Shown here: in pieces, positions 1 to 11,270 of the stretch
How positions within the stretch are numbered: the first letter of the stretch is position 1
Layout: every line of letters begins with the position of its first letter
Origin: Misgurnus anguillicaudatus
Lineage: Eukaryota > Chordata > Actinopteri > Cypriniformes > Cobitidae
NCBI RefSeq assembly: GCF_027580225.2
Contig: NC_073359.2
Coordinates: 14,516,001 to 14,580,000, forward strand
Reading direction: 5' to 3'
DNA: 64,000 nt
Notes under the pieces: generated by a model
Database searches by the model: none
The model's input: only the letters and a program-made list of their open reading frames with translations
Told to the model about the DNA's origin: nothing
Translations under genes and position numbers: made by a program

Positions 1-266
1 CATCAGCTCACCCTCCTCCTCCTCTATCGCCAGCGGGTGTTTTCTGGAGTTTGTGCTCTCCGCTACGGAGACCAGACGATCATCACCCTCAACGGAGTCT
101 GTGCTCTCCGCGCAGGAGACCAGACAACCGTCAGTGGGCTCAGGTCAGTGTCACACACACACGCGCACTGTAGATGTTTGTGCTCGCAAGGCACACGCAC
201 CGGCATTCACACCTGCCCCGCTCGGCTGCCCCACCGCGGGTACTTCTGTAGTGCCGTTAATTCTCC

Positions 267-1124
267 TTGTACGGTCCCTGGGTGCTTGGTTTCAGTTCCC
301 AGGCCGTCTCGTTGGGTTTTATGCATGATCCGCCTTGGTTAGGAAATTCAATTCAACCGGCACACCCCCAAATTCTTGGGCATTCGTTTTTGCACTCTCG
401 TCACCTGTCGCATCTCACTCGTCATCTCCTCCTTTGGAGTCAGAAGCATCTGAGGTCCCTTCGTGCCATTCACATTCCGGGTTCGCTCAATACAGCGGCA
501 GACGTGCTTTCCCGAGCTGCGCGCCCCAGCGAACGGCAACTCCACCCCCAGACGGTTCAGCTAATTTGGAAGAAGTTCGGTCGTGCGCAGATAGATCTGT
601 TTGCGTCACCGGACGATACCCATCGTTGCCTATTTCATTCACTAACCGAGGGCAACCTCGGCGTGGATGCGTTGGCACACAGCTGGCCGTGGGGGATCCG
701 CAAACACGCATTCCCTCCAGTGAGCATAATCGCACAGACTCTGTGCAAAGTCAGGCAAGACGAGGAGAGCCTTCTCTGGTCGCGCCTTACTGGACGACCA
801 GGAATTGATTCCAGAACTGATGCCCCTCTCGACAGCCCCTCCCTGACGGATTCCCTGGCACGTTGGCACCCACGGCCCCCGACCTGTGGTATCTTCACGT
901 TGGTCGCTGAGCGCGCGGTAGGTTTAGGTGATTTATCGCAACGGTATCTAACACCATCACTGCAGCGCGAGCGCCGTCTTCTGGACACGCGTAAACGCTT
1001 AAATAACCCGTTCGTTGTCTGGTGCTCTTCGCAACGCGAGGACTGCCGAGAATGCCCCATTAATGTTGTGTTTTCATACCTTCAACACCGGTTGGAGCGT
1101 AGGCTGTCACCCTCCACCATTTAA
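267..1124 (+). pseudogene. DIRS pol fragment: RNase H and linker region
   Basis: This frame carries residues typical of the RNase H end of DIRS/Ngaro pol: 'PGSLNTAADVLSR' near residue 70, then 'FGRAQIDLFAS' and 'FPPVSIIAQTLCKVRQDEE'. These blocks separate the RNase H from the recombinase in fish DIRS elements. The catalytic YxDD of the reverse transcriptase is not in the window, so only the C-terminal part is present. The frame ends at 1124, and similarity continues in another frame toward the recombinase, so at least one frameshift separates the two. The call rests on remembered family motifs. Confidence 0.7.
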
Positions 1125-1340
1125 GTTGATATCGCCGCCACATCTGCACATCACTCTCTAATAAACGGCAGATCGGTCGGCCAGCACGATTTGGTTATTA
1201 CGTTTTAAAGAGGTGCTCAAAGGCTGAACTCTTCGCGCCCTCCCTCTATTCCTCCTTGGTACCTGTCCATGGTGCTGAAAAGCCCTGCAGGGACCTCCAT
1301 GCGAGCCTCTGCAGTCTGTGAGTCTGAAGTTTTTATCAAT

Positions 1341-1973
1341 GAAAGCTCTGACCCTGCTCGCATTGGCCTCCATTAAGAGGGTAGGGGATCTACATGCATT
1401 CTCCATGGACGATTCGTGCCTTCATTTGGTCCTGCTGTCTTGAGCGTAACACTCAGACCCAGACCAGGCTACAAAGTTCCCACCACTCCCTTTAGAGATC
1501 AGGTGGTGAGCTTGCAAGCGCTGCCCCCCGAGGAGGCAGACCCAACCATGGCTTTATTATGTCCCGTACGCGCTCTGCGCCTCTACGTGGATCGCACACA
1601 AAGCCTCAGGATCTCAGATCAGCTCTTTGTTTGTTACGGTGGTCAGCAGAGAGGGAAAGCTGTCACTAAGCAGAGGATGTCCCATTGGATAGTTGATACT
1701 ATCACCCTTGCTTATAATCTGCAGGACATTCCTTGTCCATTTAAATTGAGAGCTCACTCTACTAGAAGTGTTGCCTCATCTTGGGCACTCGCTCGTGGTT
1801 CCTCGCTAACAGACATCTGCAGAGCTGCTGGTTGGGCGACACCTAATACGTTCATTAGATTTTACAGTGTTCGTATCGAGCCTGTCTTCTCTCGTGTTCT
1901 TTCCTCATCAGGGGAAGCATGGAGAACAGACTCGCATGCAGGCTTGCAGCCTCCAACTGGTGCTCCAAAATAA
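1341..1973 (+). pseudogene. DIRS tyrosine recombinase
   Basis: The frame 1416-1973 contains the tyrosine-recombinase core: 'KLRAHSTRSVASSWAL' supplies the H-x-x-R pair, 'AAGWATPNTFIRFY' ends in the nucleophilic tyrosine, and 'SLTDICRAAGW' lies between them. An upstream piece of the same domain ('KALTLLALASIKRVGDLHAF', 1341-1400) is in a different frame from 1416 onward. The protein therefore needs at least one frameshift repair and is scored a pseudogene. In DIRS elements this enzyme integrates a circular DNA intermediate without target duplication. Confidence 0.8.
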
Positions 1974-2470
1974 GTGTCAGTATGGAAGGCCATTAAGACA
2001 AAAATGCGTAATGGTTTGATTTGTCTTTCCTCCGCTGCCTTGGCACCCTGATGTTGCGGAGCATCAGCTGCCAGCCTCTCACTAGCTGCATCCTCGCGAA
2101 CCTATGTGTTTGGCTCAGGCATCCACATTGCGTCCCACCGGATTCCTTTGTGAGTATTTTTCTGTGAAGTTAATCCTACTTGCCCACGTTTCCCTCAGCA
2201 GAGCACTGCTTTGCTTACACAGCCACGGCTGTCTTTTTACCTCAACACTACGGTTGACTTTCGCCCACCATCAGCCCTTAACGGGGCGGTGGCTTCCGCA
2301 GCGTTCCTATCCCGCTCAGATAGGGCGCTTCCCAGTCACTGGCACTACTGTGGGGAACATCTAGTGCCCGGCTATCTGCCTTAAAACCTAATTCTCCTTA
2401 TCCTAAGTGGAACCGGAGGGCTTTACGCAGACACTGGAAGAGGTCAGCCCTCAGTGGCGTTTTGGTAGGG

Positions 2471-2862
2471 ATTCCCAATTCGTCGGTCACAACGTGACGT
2501 CGTAGTGACCGACTGAAAGGGAATGTCTCGGTTACGTATGTAACCCATGTTCCCTGAAGGAAGGGAACGGAGACATCACGTCCCGTCGCCACAGGGCTGC
2601 TCCCTGCTGTTTATCGGCCGGTCACACTTTCTGGCTTTCTAAGCGAAATGAAGCTAATTTCTATATTTGCACCTGCTGCTTATATACGCACCTGGCGGGG
2701 CGGCGCCAGCGTTATGCAAATATCTCAATGCCAAGTTCATTGGCGTTTTAGTAGTATACGAAGCAGATTGGTCTCTCTAAACGAGTTCCCAATTCGTCGG
2801 TCACAACGTGACGTCCCCGTTCCCTTCCTTCAGGGAACGTGGGTTACATACATAACCGAGAC
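2471..2862. repeat. DIRS 3' split direct and inverted repeats
   Basis: TTCCCAATTCGTCGGTCACA and the bases after it occur at 2472 and 2786 in the same orientation. The 50-base block 2525-2574 (containing TCCCTGAAGGAAGGGAACG) is matched by its reverse complement at 2813-2862 with only a few mismatches. This mixture of direct and inverted copies is characteristic of DIRS termini and internal complementary regions. Confidence 0.75.
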
Positions 2863-3899
2863 GTTTCCAAACACCCTTTTAGCGATGAAAAACATCCACA
2901 GGTTGAGAATTCGGGACACCATAACAGTTTTTTCTAGACTTGCAGTTTGTGGCGGCACATTCGCGACGTGCACGTGCACTTAAATGCAACTTCAATGAGG
3001 CTCAGCGGAGAGCCGTCGGGTGTTTGAACAGAAACTGTCATGTGAGGATAGAGGTAGTTATAAACGCAATGTGCAAACATCTATTTGTTGTGGCCAATTT
3101 TAATTTTGTGGCAGACTGAGAAATAAATAAATGTATGGGAATGAACAACAACGCTCTCACTTGTATGATGTCACAGCAGTAGGCAGCGCAAATCGACACG
3201 CCTATAATCCCTCCCACTGCGAAGTGATACTAAACTCGATGGAAAAGCTAACCACGCCAAAGTGAGGTGAGCTGACCCAACCCAAACCAAACCAAACCGT
3301 GGGGCACTATGCAATGGAAAAGCGCCATAAGTGAGGTTTAGCACATTATGTTATCTGTTTTGACATGCTGTGTAAATGCATTTGTAAATTTGACATTTAA
3401 AATCTATTGTTTTGGTTTTGTTTGAGCTTGTGTGTAAAATGTAGTGCTGTATTAGAAGTTTTGGAAAATCGTTAAAAGTATTAAAAAATCTGTCATAGCA
3501 ATTGTAAAAAAAAACTGTAATGTCCATTAAAGCAAGACTGTAAACAAAAAAATGTATTTAAAAAAACACACAGCCACTCTTTTCAAAGTTTTTTAGCCTA
3601 ATTATTCAATTACAGACACAGGAATGTCTAGTGGAGTAACAGTAGCTAAAGATAGATAGTGATAGTAAATATATAAAGTTAAATAAAATAAAAATCCTCA
3701 ATGAAGTAGGCTACAACTACCTCAAATGGGTGCTTATGGTTGAATTCCATGGTTATCAGTGTTATCAATATAACAAATGAATTTAATAAGCTCATTGTAA
3801 CTTACTGTCATCCGAATAAATCATTAGCATGTATGGTTTTATTATTATCGACTTGCAGTTCTTAAGAGTTTACTATTACACTATAAAACAATGAAAGAC
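2863..3899. other. AT-rich non-coding DNA
   Basis: No coding frame, splice-like exon or terminal repeat could be supported here. It is AT-rich with short A/T runs and looks like ordinary teleost intergenic or intronic DNA. Confidence 0.5.
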
Positions 3900-3908
3900 A
3901 AGATTTGT

Positions 3909-4106
3909 TTTATTTATATTTTTAGGGCCTTTCTATGCCTTTATTTGGATAGTATTTTAGTAGAGAGTAGACAGGAAATTGTTGGGTGGAGATAGGGGAG
4001 CGGGATCGGCAAAGGGCCGCAAAGACGGGGAATCGAACTTGGGCCGCCGTGAGCGCACTGGTGCTATATGTCAACGCACTAACCATGGGGCTATTGGCGC
4101 CGACAA
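3909..4106 (-). mobile_element. tRNA-derived SINE
   Basis: Read on the minus strand the element starts GTCGGCGCCAATAGCCCCAT and contains a pol III A-box-like TAGCCCCATGG followed by a B-box-like AGTTCGATTC. It ends in an AT-rich tail at 3909. A 9-bp direct repeat AAGATTTGT flanks it at 3900-3908 and 4107-4115, which is the expected LINE-mediated target duplication. The tRNA-like region is too degenerate to be a working tRNA gene. Confidence 0.75.
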
Positions 4107-4447
4107 AAGATTTGTACTGTCAAATTGCGTTCTTTTAATCCACTTTAAAAACTGACGTTTTGTTTTCATTCTGTGTATTTGTACTGTTGTCCAGTTGTCA
4201 TTTTCACCCCAAAATATCGGCACACTGAAGCGCCACCCAGTGGTTATTACTTAAAGAGCATCAGTTTCGCATCTTAGTTTCTATAGAGGGTATGCATTGA
4301 CGTCACTTTTCCACGTAACCACACTGGAACTCGCCCTGTTGAGTGGCAAACGTTCAGCAAAATTGCTGGTTTTCATAGCGACTGCTGCGAAAATGCAAGT
4401 AAAACTGACAATTATCAACTTACATTTAATTTAGTTGGACTTGATAG

Positions 4448-5240
4448 CAGAGGTGGACAATACTTAGCTACATTAGTTACATTTTTCAAGCATCTGTGCT
4501 TTATTAGGGTGTTTGTATTGGGAAAAAATTTACTTCACTACATTCTGCATAGAATCATACTGTGTATTCTTTAATATTGCATATTAAAATTTATTAATAA
4601 CTAATTTTACTTGAGTAAAAGTACGTTAATGTACTTAAATATTAAATGTAAAACAAAAACTTGTATTTATGAAATGTAATACCCGAGTAAAAATTGTGAT
4701 AATATGTAGGGCTGTCACGATTATGAAATTTGGCTGATGGTTAATTGTCTAATAAAGTAGGCCGTTGTGACGATTAATTGCCTGTTTTTAATTGCTGTGG
4801 CATTTAATTCTCATAAATGTTTGTCCTTTGTAAGGTTTACCGGGCAGTAAATATTAATACACATAACACATATTTAAAAGTATTTTTTTAATGAATTTTA
4901 AAAAAACCTTCTTTATAAGAAATAAACACAATAAAGTATCTAAAAAATAACTACAAATAAAAATGCTATCAAAATGAACTGACTATACCAGAACAGACCT
5001 TAAATAGCAGTCTCGTTAATACAGGCTCTGCAGCTCCCCCTATTGTTTTTTAGAAAGATGTGCAATCATTGCGGTGATCTGAAATCATTGCGATGAAGTC
5101 AAACAATCGCGATGAGACGATTATTTAATCATTGTGACAGCCCTAATTAATATGCTTTGAAATTTATGTTTTCCAAAGAAAAACCTGAATAAAATACAAA
5201 TACTTGAAAAAATACTTTAAAGTTGAAAGTAAAACCTCTG
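4448..5240. mobile_element. hAT-like MITE (CAGAGGT termini), with a nested MITE
   Basis: The element begins CAGAGGTGGACA and ends with the inverse AAAACCTCTG. A perfect 8-bp direct repeat CTTGATAG flanks it at 4440-4447 and 5241-5248. The 8-bp duplication and CAG-type ends fit the hAT superfamily. There is no transposase, so it is non-autonomous. A second MITE sits inside at 4707-5146. A related copy without that insert lies at about 60340-60597. Confidence 0.75.
4707..5146. mobile_element. hAT-like MITE (TAGGGCTGTCAC termini) nested in 4448-5240
   Basis: It starts TAGGGCTGTCACGATTA and ends with the inverse of nearly the same sequence (TTGTGACAGCCCTA). It interrupts the host MITE at AATATG, and the flanks read ATAATATG and TTAATATG, a 7/8 match. 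The empty site GATAATATGCTTTGG is preserved in the relative near 60484. Confidence 0.75.
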
Positions 5241-5248
5241 CTTGATAG

Positions 5249-5902
5249 TGATCCTAGCAACTTGTCAACCCACCGGTGTTCTATGGATGTTGGCATGAAC
5301 AATCTATTTACTTCTCCTTTCGGCCTTTTTTGGCAGTCTGTAAACGATAGCTCAGAATTCTTGTTAATCTGTTAGTACAGTCTATCGCACAACAGTTTCC
5401 CATTTAGATGCGTTTTACCGTGTTTTTGCTGATTTCACACTGTACACTCATTCTGCCACTCTGTCTTTTGCCACTCAGTGGGCGTAACCGCAGTCACTTT
5501 CACAGTCACACTTGACTTTTGTCATTTGTGTGATATATTTAACATTATATATACTAATTGGGGTGGTATGTTGGTTTGACAGAGGGGATGCTGTCCCATG
5601 GCTTTGTATTAATGGCAACATCTGTCCCGTGGTGAAAACCAAATCAGGAACCCTGATGTAGAGTATACCAGAAGTCGAAAAAGCACAAAAAGTGCAAAAT
5701 TAAGTTTTCTCCTACAATAAGAAACAGTGGGAACTTAACTGGCCAAATAACTTGCATCACATTTATCACTGCTTCAGTTCTCACTGTGTTTTTTTTTTTT
5801 TTTTTTGTAATCACCACCAGTAATTGCATTATTTGCAATGCTGCCTGCTGTACTGTACATGCATAAAGTAAAAAAAAGTACAATCTTGGAATGTTTCTAC
5901 AG
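5249..5902. other. non-coding intron sequence
   Basis: No gene is seen. It contains a poly(T) run near 5790 and ends in the splice acceptor TTTCTACAG before the exon at 5903. Confidence 0.5.
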
Positions 5903-6117
5903 GCTGAGGACATAGATCGGTGGGCAGTTCATTTTGACTCTCTTCGTCAGGCCTCCGCGGTGGTTGCTGATCACAGGGAACCCAACATTAGGAGCTCTCT
6001 TTCTCAACAGCGGTCTATCTCTCAAGCGCTCTCCACGGAAGGAATAAGTGTGTATGGAGGAGAGAATCTTGGCAGAGCCAACGTTGAAACTACTTTGGAC
6101 AATCAGCAAAGAACGAG
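5903..6117 (+). CDS. ccdc66: CCDC66-like protein, first exon visible in the window
   Basis: The exon encodes 'AEDIDRWAVHFDSLRQ' and about 55 further residues, and lies between TTTCTACAG and an AG|GTTGGT donor. It leaves phase 2, and the exon at 24003 supplies exactly the one base needed, so the two join directly across a 17.9-kb intron. The assignment comes from the downstream exons: 'MTALLDPAQIEERE' and the charged coiled coil that follows match the conserved CCDC66 domain. CCDC66 is a centriolar-satellite, microtubule-associated protein needed for cilia. This exon on its own is not diagnostic. More 5' exons must lie upstream or outside the window. Confidence 0.65.
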
Positions 6118-6357
6118 GTTGGTTAGATAAGAACTTCTATGATAAAAACCTTATTTTTGCCTTGTATCTCTCACTTTTCTTTTTTGACTTTGTGGGTAAA
6201 CCAGTAGTTATGGCACTAGTGTTACCGACAGAACTACAAACTTAATGTTTTTATCTCAAACATTTGTCATTCAGTTTTTTAGTCATATTTTTAATTATTA
6301 TTAAGCAACTGTTTTACACCTGTATTCTGTAAACTTTATGTATAAAAAAATGATGCT

Positions 6358-6671
6358 CTTTTAAACCACAACTTTTCATCTAGGTCCGGTCCAGCGCGAC
6401 CTAACGTAAATGCGTAGTGACATAGGAAGGTCACGTGTTACATATTTAAAACGCACATTTGCAGAGCATTGTAAACAATAAACTGACACAAAGACATTAA
6501 TTAGTATCAGTTGACATACAACAACGTAGGAACGGTTCTCTTTCTCAACACTTGTAAACACTGGGGCAGAGTTTCGCGTTCGTCCTCTGTGACCTCTTGA
6601 CGTCATGACGTATTGCGTGGGGTCACGCTGGCGCATCACGACCGGATCTAGATGAGAAGTTGTGCTTTAAA
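6358..6671. mobile_element. short MITE with long inverted ends
   Basis: The left end (TTTTAAACCACAACTTTTCA, then CTAGGTCCGGTC) and the inverse of the right end (TTTTAAAGCACAACTTCTCA, then CTAGATCCGGTC) match over about 33 bases. The interior is about 250 bases and has no coding frame. Because the matching ends are long, the target duplication could not be separated from them, and the superfamily is undecided. Confidence 0.55.
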
Positions 6672-7170
6672 AGTGTATATTTGTTATTTTTATTGTCAAA
6701 AATGACAATCGTTTTGCTAGATAAGACCCTTATGCCTCGTTTGGGATTGTTTATAGTCCGTTGAAAAACTGGTTAGTGTTGAGTTAAGTATTAATTGTTG
6801 GTGTCTATTAAAGTACATTAAAATGAGAAAAATCCTGCAATGTTTTCCTCAAAAAACATAATTTCTTCTCGACTGAACAAAGAAAGATATCAACATTTTG
6901 GATGACATGGTGGTGAGTAAATTATCTGGATTTTTCTTTTAAGAAAATTGACTATTCCTTTAAATGCCATAGAGGGCGATCGGTTCAATTACTGATTCTA
7001 AGATTTTAAGCAAAATTCTAACAGGGATCTCTATTGGACATTGATGCTTTATGGCATAAAAGGCCCTGCGTGCTTTATCTCTCAGTTCATTCACTGCAGG
7101 GTTAAAGTTTCCTGTAGATGTGATTTTTTAAGCCCAGGTAATTGTAGTGTAATGTGTGAGTTATGTGGTT
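6672..7170. other. non-coding intron DNA with a MITE half
   Basis: About 6840-6960 reads like one half of a common teleost MITE (ACAAAGAAAGATATCAACAT through TGGTGAGTAAATTATC to CTATTCCTTTA). No gene is seen. Confidence 0.35.
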
Positions 7171-7171
7171 A

Positions 7172-7737
7172 AGCCGAAAGTATACTAGGGACGTCCGCGT
7201 ATGCGCGCCGTCCGCATGACGTCATTTTCGTCATCAAGAGGGTCCGCGACCGGCCGCGCGGACCGTCCGCGTGCAGCCCAAAATTTGAGACCGCGCGGAC
7301 AGTGCGCGTACAGTCCGCGTACAACAGCGCATGCGCGTGAACATATTTAGACAGGGCACTCAACTATAAACAAGTATACAAAGGAAATAGACAGCATTTG
7401 CACACACACTATCGTTTTTCTTCTTTAACTTTTACTTCTTCCAAGAACAGAAAGCCCTGGAGCATGTTTGTTTGATTCCTGTTCTTTGTTGTCTTGTTGT
7501 TTGTACTAAACTGTGTTTGCAATGGTGGATCAGTTACTTTTCTTCACCTATCCTAATGTTTTAATGTACTGTAAATGTCGCCAAATCAGTGCTGCCCTGA
7601 CAGCCTGTTAGACTAATAATTTGAATAAGAAATCACTTGTATTGCGTATAGTGTCGAACGCGGCCATCCGCGTGTAGCCGCGGGGACTATACTCGGAAAG
7701 CTGCGCGGACGCGGAAAAAAAGTATACCCGGGCCTTT
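7172..7737. mobile_element. Harbinger-like MITE, CpG-rich
   Basis: The ends are AGCCGAAAGTATACT and the inverse of AGTATACCCGGGCCT, and a TTA trinucleotide lies immediately outside both. The 3-bp TTA duplication is typical of PIF/Harbinger elements. The inner flanks are unusually rich in CGCG and CCGCG words for this AT-rich region, and no transposase is encoded. Confidence 0.6.
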
Positions 7738-7794
7738 AGTGTCTAATGTAAATAAATGTTGACCTTTTCTGGAAAGTGATAATTTTAGTTTTAT

Positions 7795-9400
7795 TAAGGT
7801 TGACTGTCAGGGCCCAGGTCTAACAGTATTGTTCGAGCAGGTTCAGGTTCTGCTGAAAGCCGTGTTCAGTGGGTGACAACAAAACCAGATCATCTGCATA
7901 ATATACATTTGATTTCTAAGTCGTGTAGGGAGAGACCGGGCACTGTTGATGGCTCCAGACAGGTTGCCAGTTCATTAATGTAAATGTTAAACAATGTTGG
8001 ACGTAAGGAGCAGCCCTGTCTCACTCCACGCTCCTGAGAAAGATATTTTGTTCTTTTTGTGTTGATTTTCACTCAGTATTTTTTTTCAGTGTACATAGAT
8101 TTGATAAGGTCATAGGTTTTACCACCTATACCACTCTCAATGAGTTTGTAAAAAAATCATTGGTGCCAGATTGAATCAAATGCTTTATTAGGGCGTTTTC
8201 ACATCTGTAATTCGGTTCGGTTCCATTTCACACCACACTGATTGCTCTGATCCGCACCAATTGAAACGAACCAAAATTCTGTCATGTGATAAGATCAACA
8301 TCACTCATTGGCCACATGTATTTGAACGTATTTCCTAAACGGCTTCACGATTGGTCAGAATCAACGTGCGGGGAACCCCCGGAAGTAAACAAAAGAAGGA
8401 TAATACAGCAGACAGCATGGACAGACGGCTGCGCGCTGTAATTATGTCTCCGTGTTTGTTATACATAGTTTGTATACAGCACTCTAGACAAACTGTTCAT
8501 TTTCAGAATGAATCGCCGATGCGGCTTGAAAACAACGGTTTAATGCACTACAAACGGCGAAGACAAAAAAATTTCCGAGGCTCCGCCCGCACCTCCTCAC
8601 AACTCCAGGTATGTCTGCGACCTGTCATTGTGCTAATATTGCTAATAGAAACGGTCAACAAACACTTCCTCATCCAATAATGCACTGCGCAGTTGACTAC
8701 GGCAGCTGGTTTAGTCCAAAATGCGCAGTACTTTTGCAGTTAGGTCGGTTCGATCTCAGATCGTGTTCTCACCACAAACGAACCGCTCTAGAGTTCGTTT
8801 GAAAGCGTACCGAGACCACCTCTGCAAGCTGGTCTCGGTCAACTTGTTTGGTCCGCTTCTGGTGCGCACCAGGGTTCGATTGCTGCATTCTCACCTGCCC
8901 AAACGAACTGCACCAACTGAGCAATCGAACTCTGGTACGATTTAATCGAACTAAACAAGGCAGGTGTGAAAACCCCCTTAAAGTCAATAAAGCATGTAAA
9001 TATTTTTCTTTTATCTTGGTTAACATGTTTATCAATTAGAGTATGTAGTGCGTAGATGTGATCTTATGTGCGACAGTTTTATAAGATACCAATCTGACTT
9101 CTACTAAAGACGTTTTGTGTTGTGATAAGATTTAAAAGTCTAGTGTTTATTAAACTACAGAATAACTTTCCGAGGTTATTGCTCACACAAATGCCTCTGT
9201 AGTTATTAGGATCAAATTTATCTCCATTTTTAAAGATGGGTGTTATTAAACCTTGATTCCAGATGTCAGGAAAGTAGCCGACACTCAGAACAAGGTTAAA
9301 TCATTTTAAAATGGTAATTTGTAGTTTAGTATTGTTATGTTTGATCATTAGTGGGTCATAGCTTCGCTCAAGAATTTTGTAGAAACATGTGGGTTACAAC
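7795..9400 (-). mobile_element. I/Nimb-like LINE fragment, split by a MITE
   Basis: The minus strand from 9400 to 8990 encodes reverse-transcriptase residues such as 'TPIFKNGDKFDPNNYRGI', and from 8190 to 7795 'AFDSIWH', 'RGVRQGCSLRPTLFNIYINE' and 'ADDLVLLSPTEHG'. The two parts are the consecutive palm motifs of one reverse transcriptase. The MITE at about 8187-8983 sits between them at a TTA. Stops and frameshifts are present. The clade name is a guess from remembered fish LINE proteins. Confidence 0.6.
8187..8983. mobile_element. MITE with TTTTCACAYCTG inverted ends
   Basis: The left end TTAGGGCGTTTTCACATCTG and the inverse of the right end (TTAAGGGGGTTTTCACACCT) are near-identical. The element interrupts the minus-strand LINE inside the 'KAFDSIWH' coding region. 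It carries repeated GGTTCGGTT/AACGAACC words and no transposase. TTA is the most likely target duplication. Confidence 0.6.
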
Positions 9401-9647
9401 ATTTGAAGAGGGTGGTAGGCTCTGTAAGAACATACATCACATTGGGGTGTAAGTTGTACCCCTGGGGTGTAAGAGGCACCCGAAATTTCCCATTGACTTA
9501 TAATGGGGCAGGGAGCACGCCCATATAAGGGAATAAAAACATTCCAGACAGGATATCTTTGCTTTACAGTGACGTAGAGACAAGTGGGTGGGCTCATTTT
9601 ACTCAGGCATCCAATCAGTCTCTCAGTATCCTTACATACATATTAAG

Positions 9648-10003
9648 CCACGCCCCTAGCAACCACTTTTGAGCACCCTAGCAACATAAAATTCTAACAG
9701 TTATATCTCGGCATCAGAACATTGCAGAGACATGGGGATTGGACCGTTTTACTTGTAACTTAAAGTGTAATCACTGGCCACATTATTGGCCACTCCCAAA
9801 CCACGCCCCTAGCAACCACTTTTGAGCACCCTAGCAATATAAAATTTAAACAGTTATATCCCGCATCAGAACATCATAAAGACACATTGGTTGGACCGTT
9901 TTACTTGTGACTCAGAGTGTAATAACTGGCCAGATCATTGGCCAAAACCAAGCCATGCCCCTAGCAACCAAATATGAGCACCCTAGCAACCGAATAAACA
10001 AAG
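9648..10003 (+). repeat. tandem repeat, about 152-bp unit, 2.3 copies
   Basis: CCACGCCCCTAGCAACCACT begins at 9648 and 9801, with a variant at 9953, a spacing of 153 and 152 bases. Each full unit also contains GAGCACCCTAGCAA, TTATATC and GGACCGTTTTACTTGT. The copies differ by substitutions and small indels. Confidence 0.75.
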
Positions 10004-11270
10004 CCTTATATCTCCTTTATTCGGTGAAACAGGGAAGTGAGCTTTGTGTTAGACGAGGTGTCGGCTGCCAGGTGTTGGGAGCATGGCTACCCCAGGCAGC
10101 GGTGGGAGTTTTAATTCTTTGACAAGGCGTCACGGTGTCAAAATAGAGTCGGTCGCTGGTGTGGAGGGATGTAGTTTGGCGGTGGGAGAAGTTGTTGGCC
10201 ATGAGAACATTGTTTCAGCATTCCGTATGAACAGTAGGGGTGGGAATCGCTTGGACCCTCATGAATCGATTCAGAATCGATTCTTGGGGTCCCGATTCGA
10301 TTCAGAATCGATTCTTGACGTACTAATTTGCATATCTGTGACGTCATTACGTCACATTTGCTCTCAAAGCCAGGTTAATGTTTGCGCTTTTGCTACTAGT
10401 CTCTGAACTGTCATATACTGTACTTTAATGCAACTAAGAGATAAATAATGTCAATATTATATACATATATGTCCTGTTTCTGTTGTAAGACATTAAAACC
10501 AGTAAAAATAGTAATTAAACGTGACATATTAATTCTATATGTTAACCGGAATTAACTTCCACGAACTGACTAACGTTAAGCGTCTAATCATCATCATTAT
10601 AAACAGTGATTGGCAGTATTACTGTATTTATATAATGCAGCGCACCCAGTGACTGAATAACAAACTATGTGCATATTTTTACAGAAGTATATTCATGTTA
10701 TAACTAAACAGTCAGCGGATGGTTTTGGGCAGGGGTGTCCAATACGTTGATTGCAAAGGCAATGCCGGTAGATCACACATAACTGCTGCTCCACGCGCGA
10801 AATTGTCATTATGGTCTTTTAGAGTAATTGTGAAACACGCAGGTCTTTTTGAGTTGCTGCGCCTTATGTCTCAAATGTGTTTTGCCAGGCCACTGCAGCT
10901 CAGTCGTTTTTAACATCCACAATTAACAAGGATGCGCATTCTTGTCTCACGCAGGAGCGCTGATTTGTATGCTTCTGATGCTGTTGTAATTTTCTCGAGT
11001 TTGTTTCAATAAACCGCATCTCCGCTATTTTAAGGAGTACTCGACATGTACTCAAGGATTTTTTTAAAACTCCTCAAAAAGAATAGAGATATATGGGTCA
11101 AAGACGAAAAGGGGGTTTAAAGCATAAAAAAATAAAAGTGTAAAAGAGCTTTAGATTTAGTCTTTTTCACATACATTAGAATATGTCCTGTTTAACTATA
11201 TGTTTTTCTGAGCAAAAAATAATTACTACCATACATTTTTACTGGAATTGTACAGAAGACACCAACTAAA

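Larger units (their letters stand above)
1..2862 (+). mobile_element. DIRS-type tyrosine-recombinase retrotransposon, 3' part (cut by window edge)
   Basis: The segment encodes, in order, the end of a reverse transcriptase/RNase H region (267-1124) and a tyrosine recombinase (about 1341-1973), followed by a non-coding 3' end. The 3' end has the split repeats expected of DIRS elements. A stretch at 2471-2500 recurs directly at 2787-2814, and a 50-base block at 2525-2574 recurs as its near-perfect inverse at 2813-2862. DIRS elements integrate through the recombinase, so there is no target-site duplication to find. The 5' end lies outside the window. Several frameshifts show this copy is dead. 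Confidence 0.8.

Noticed and set aside
487..1060. Antisense frames over the DIRS pol region
   Set aside because: They are shadows of the plus-strand frame, which has clear family motifs.
3925..4106. Possible tRNA gene on the minus strand
   Set aside because: A and B boxes are present, but the cloverleaf is not maintained and a target duplication plus AT tail show a SINE.
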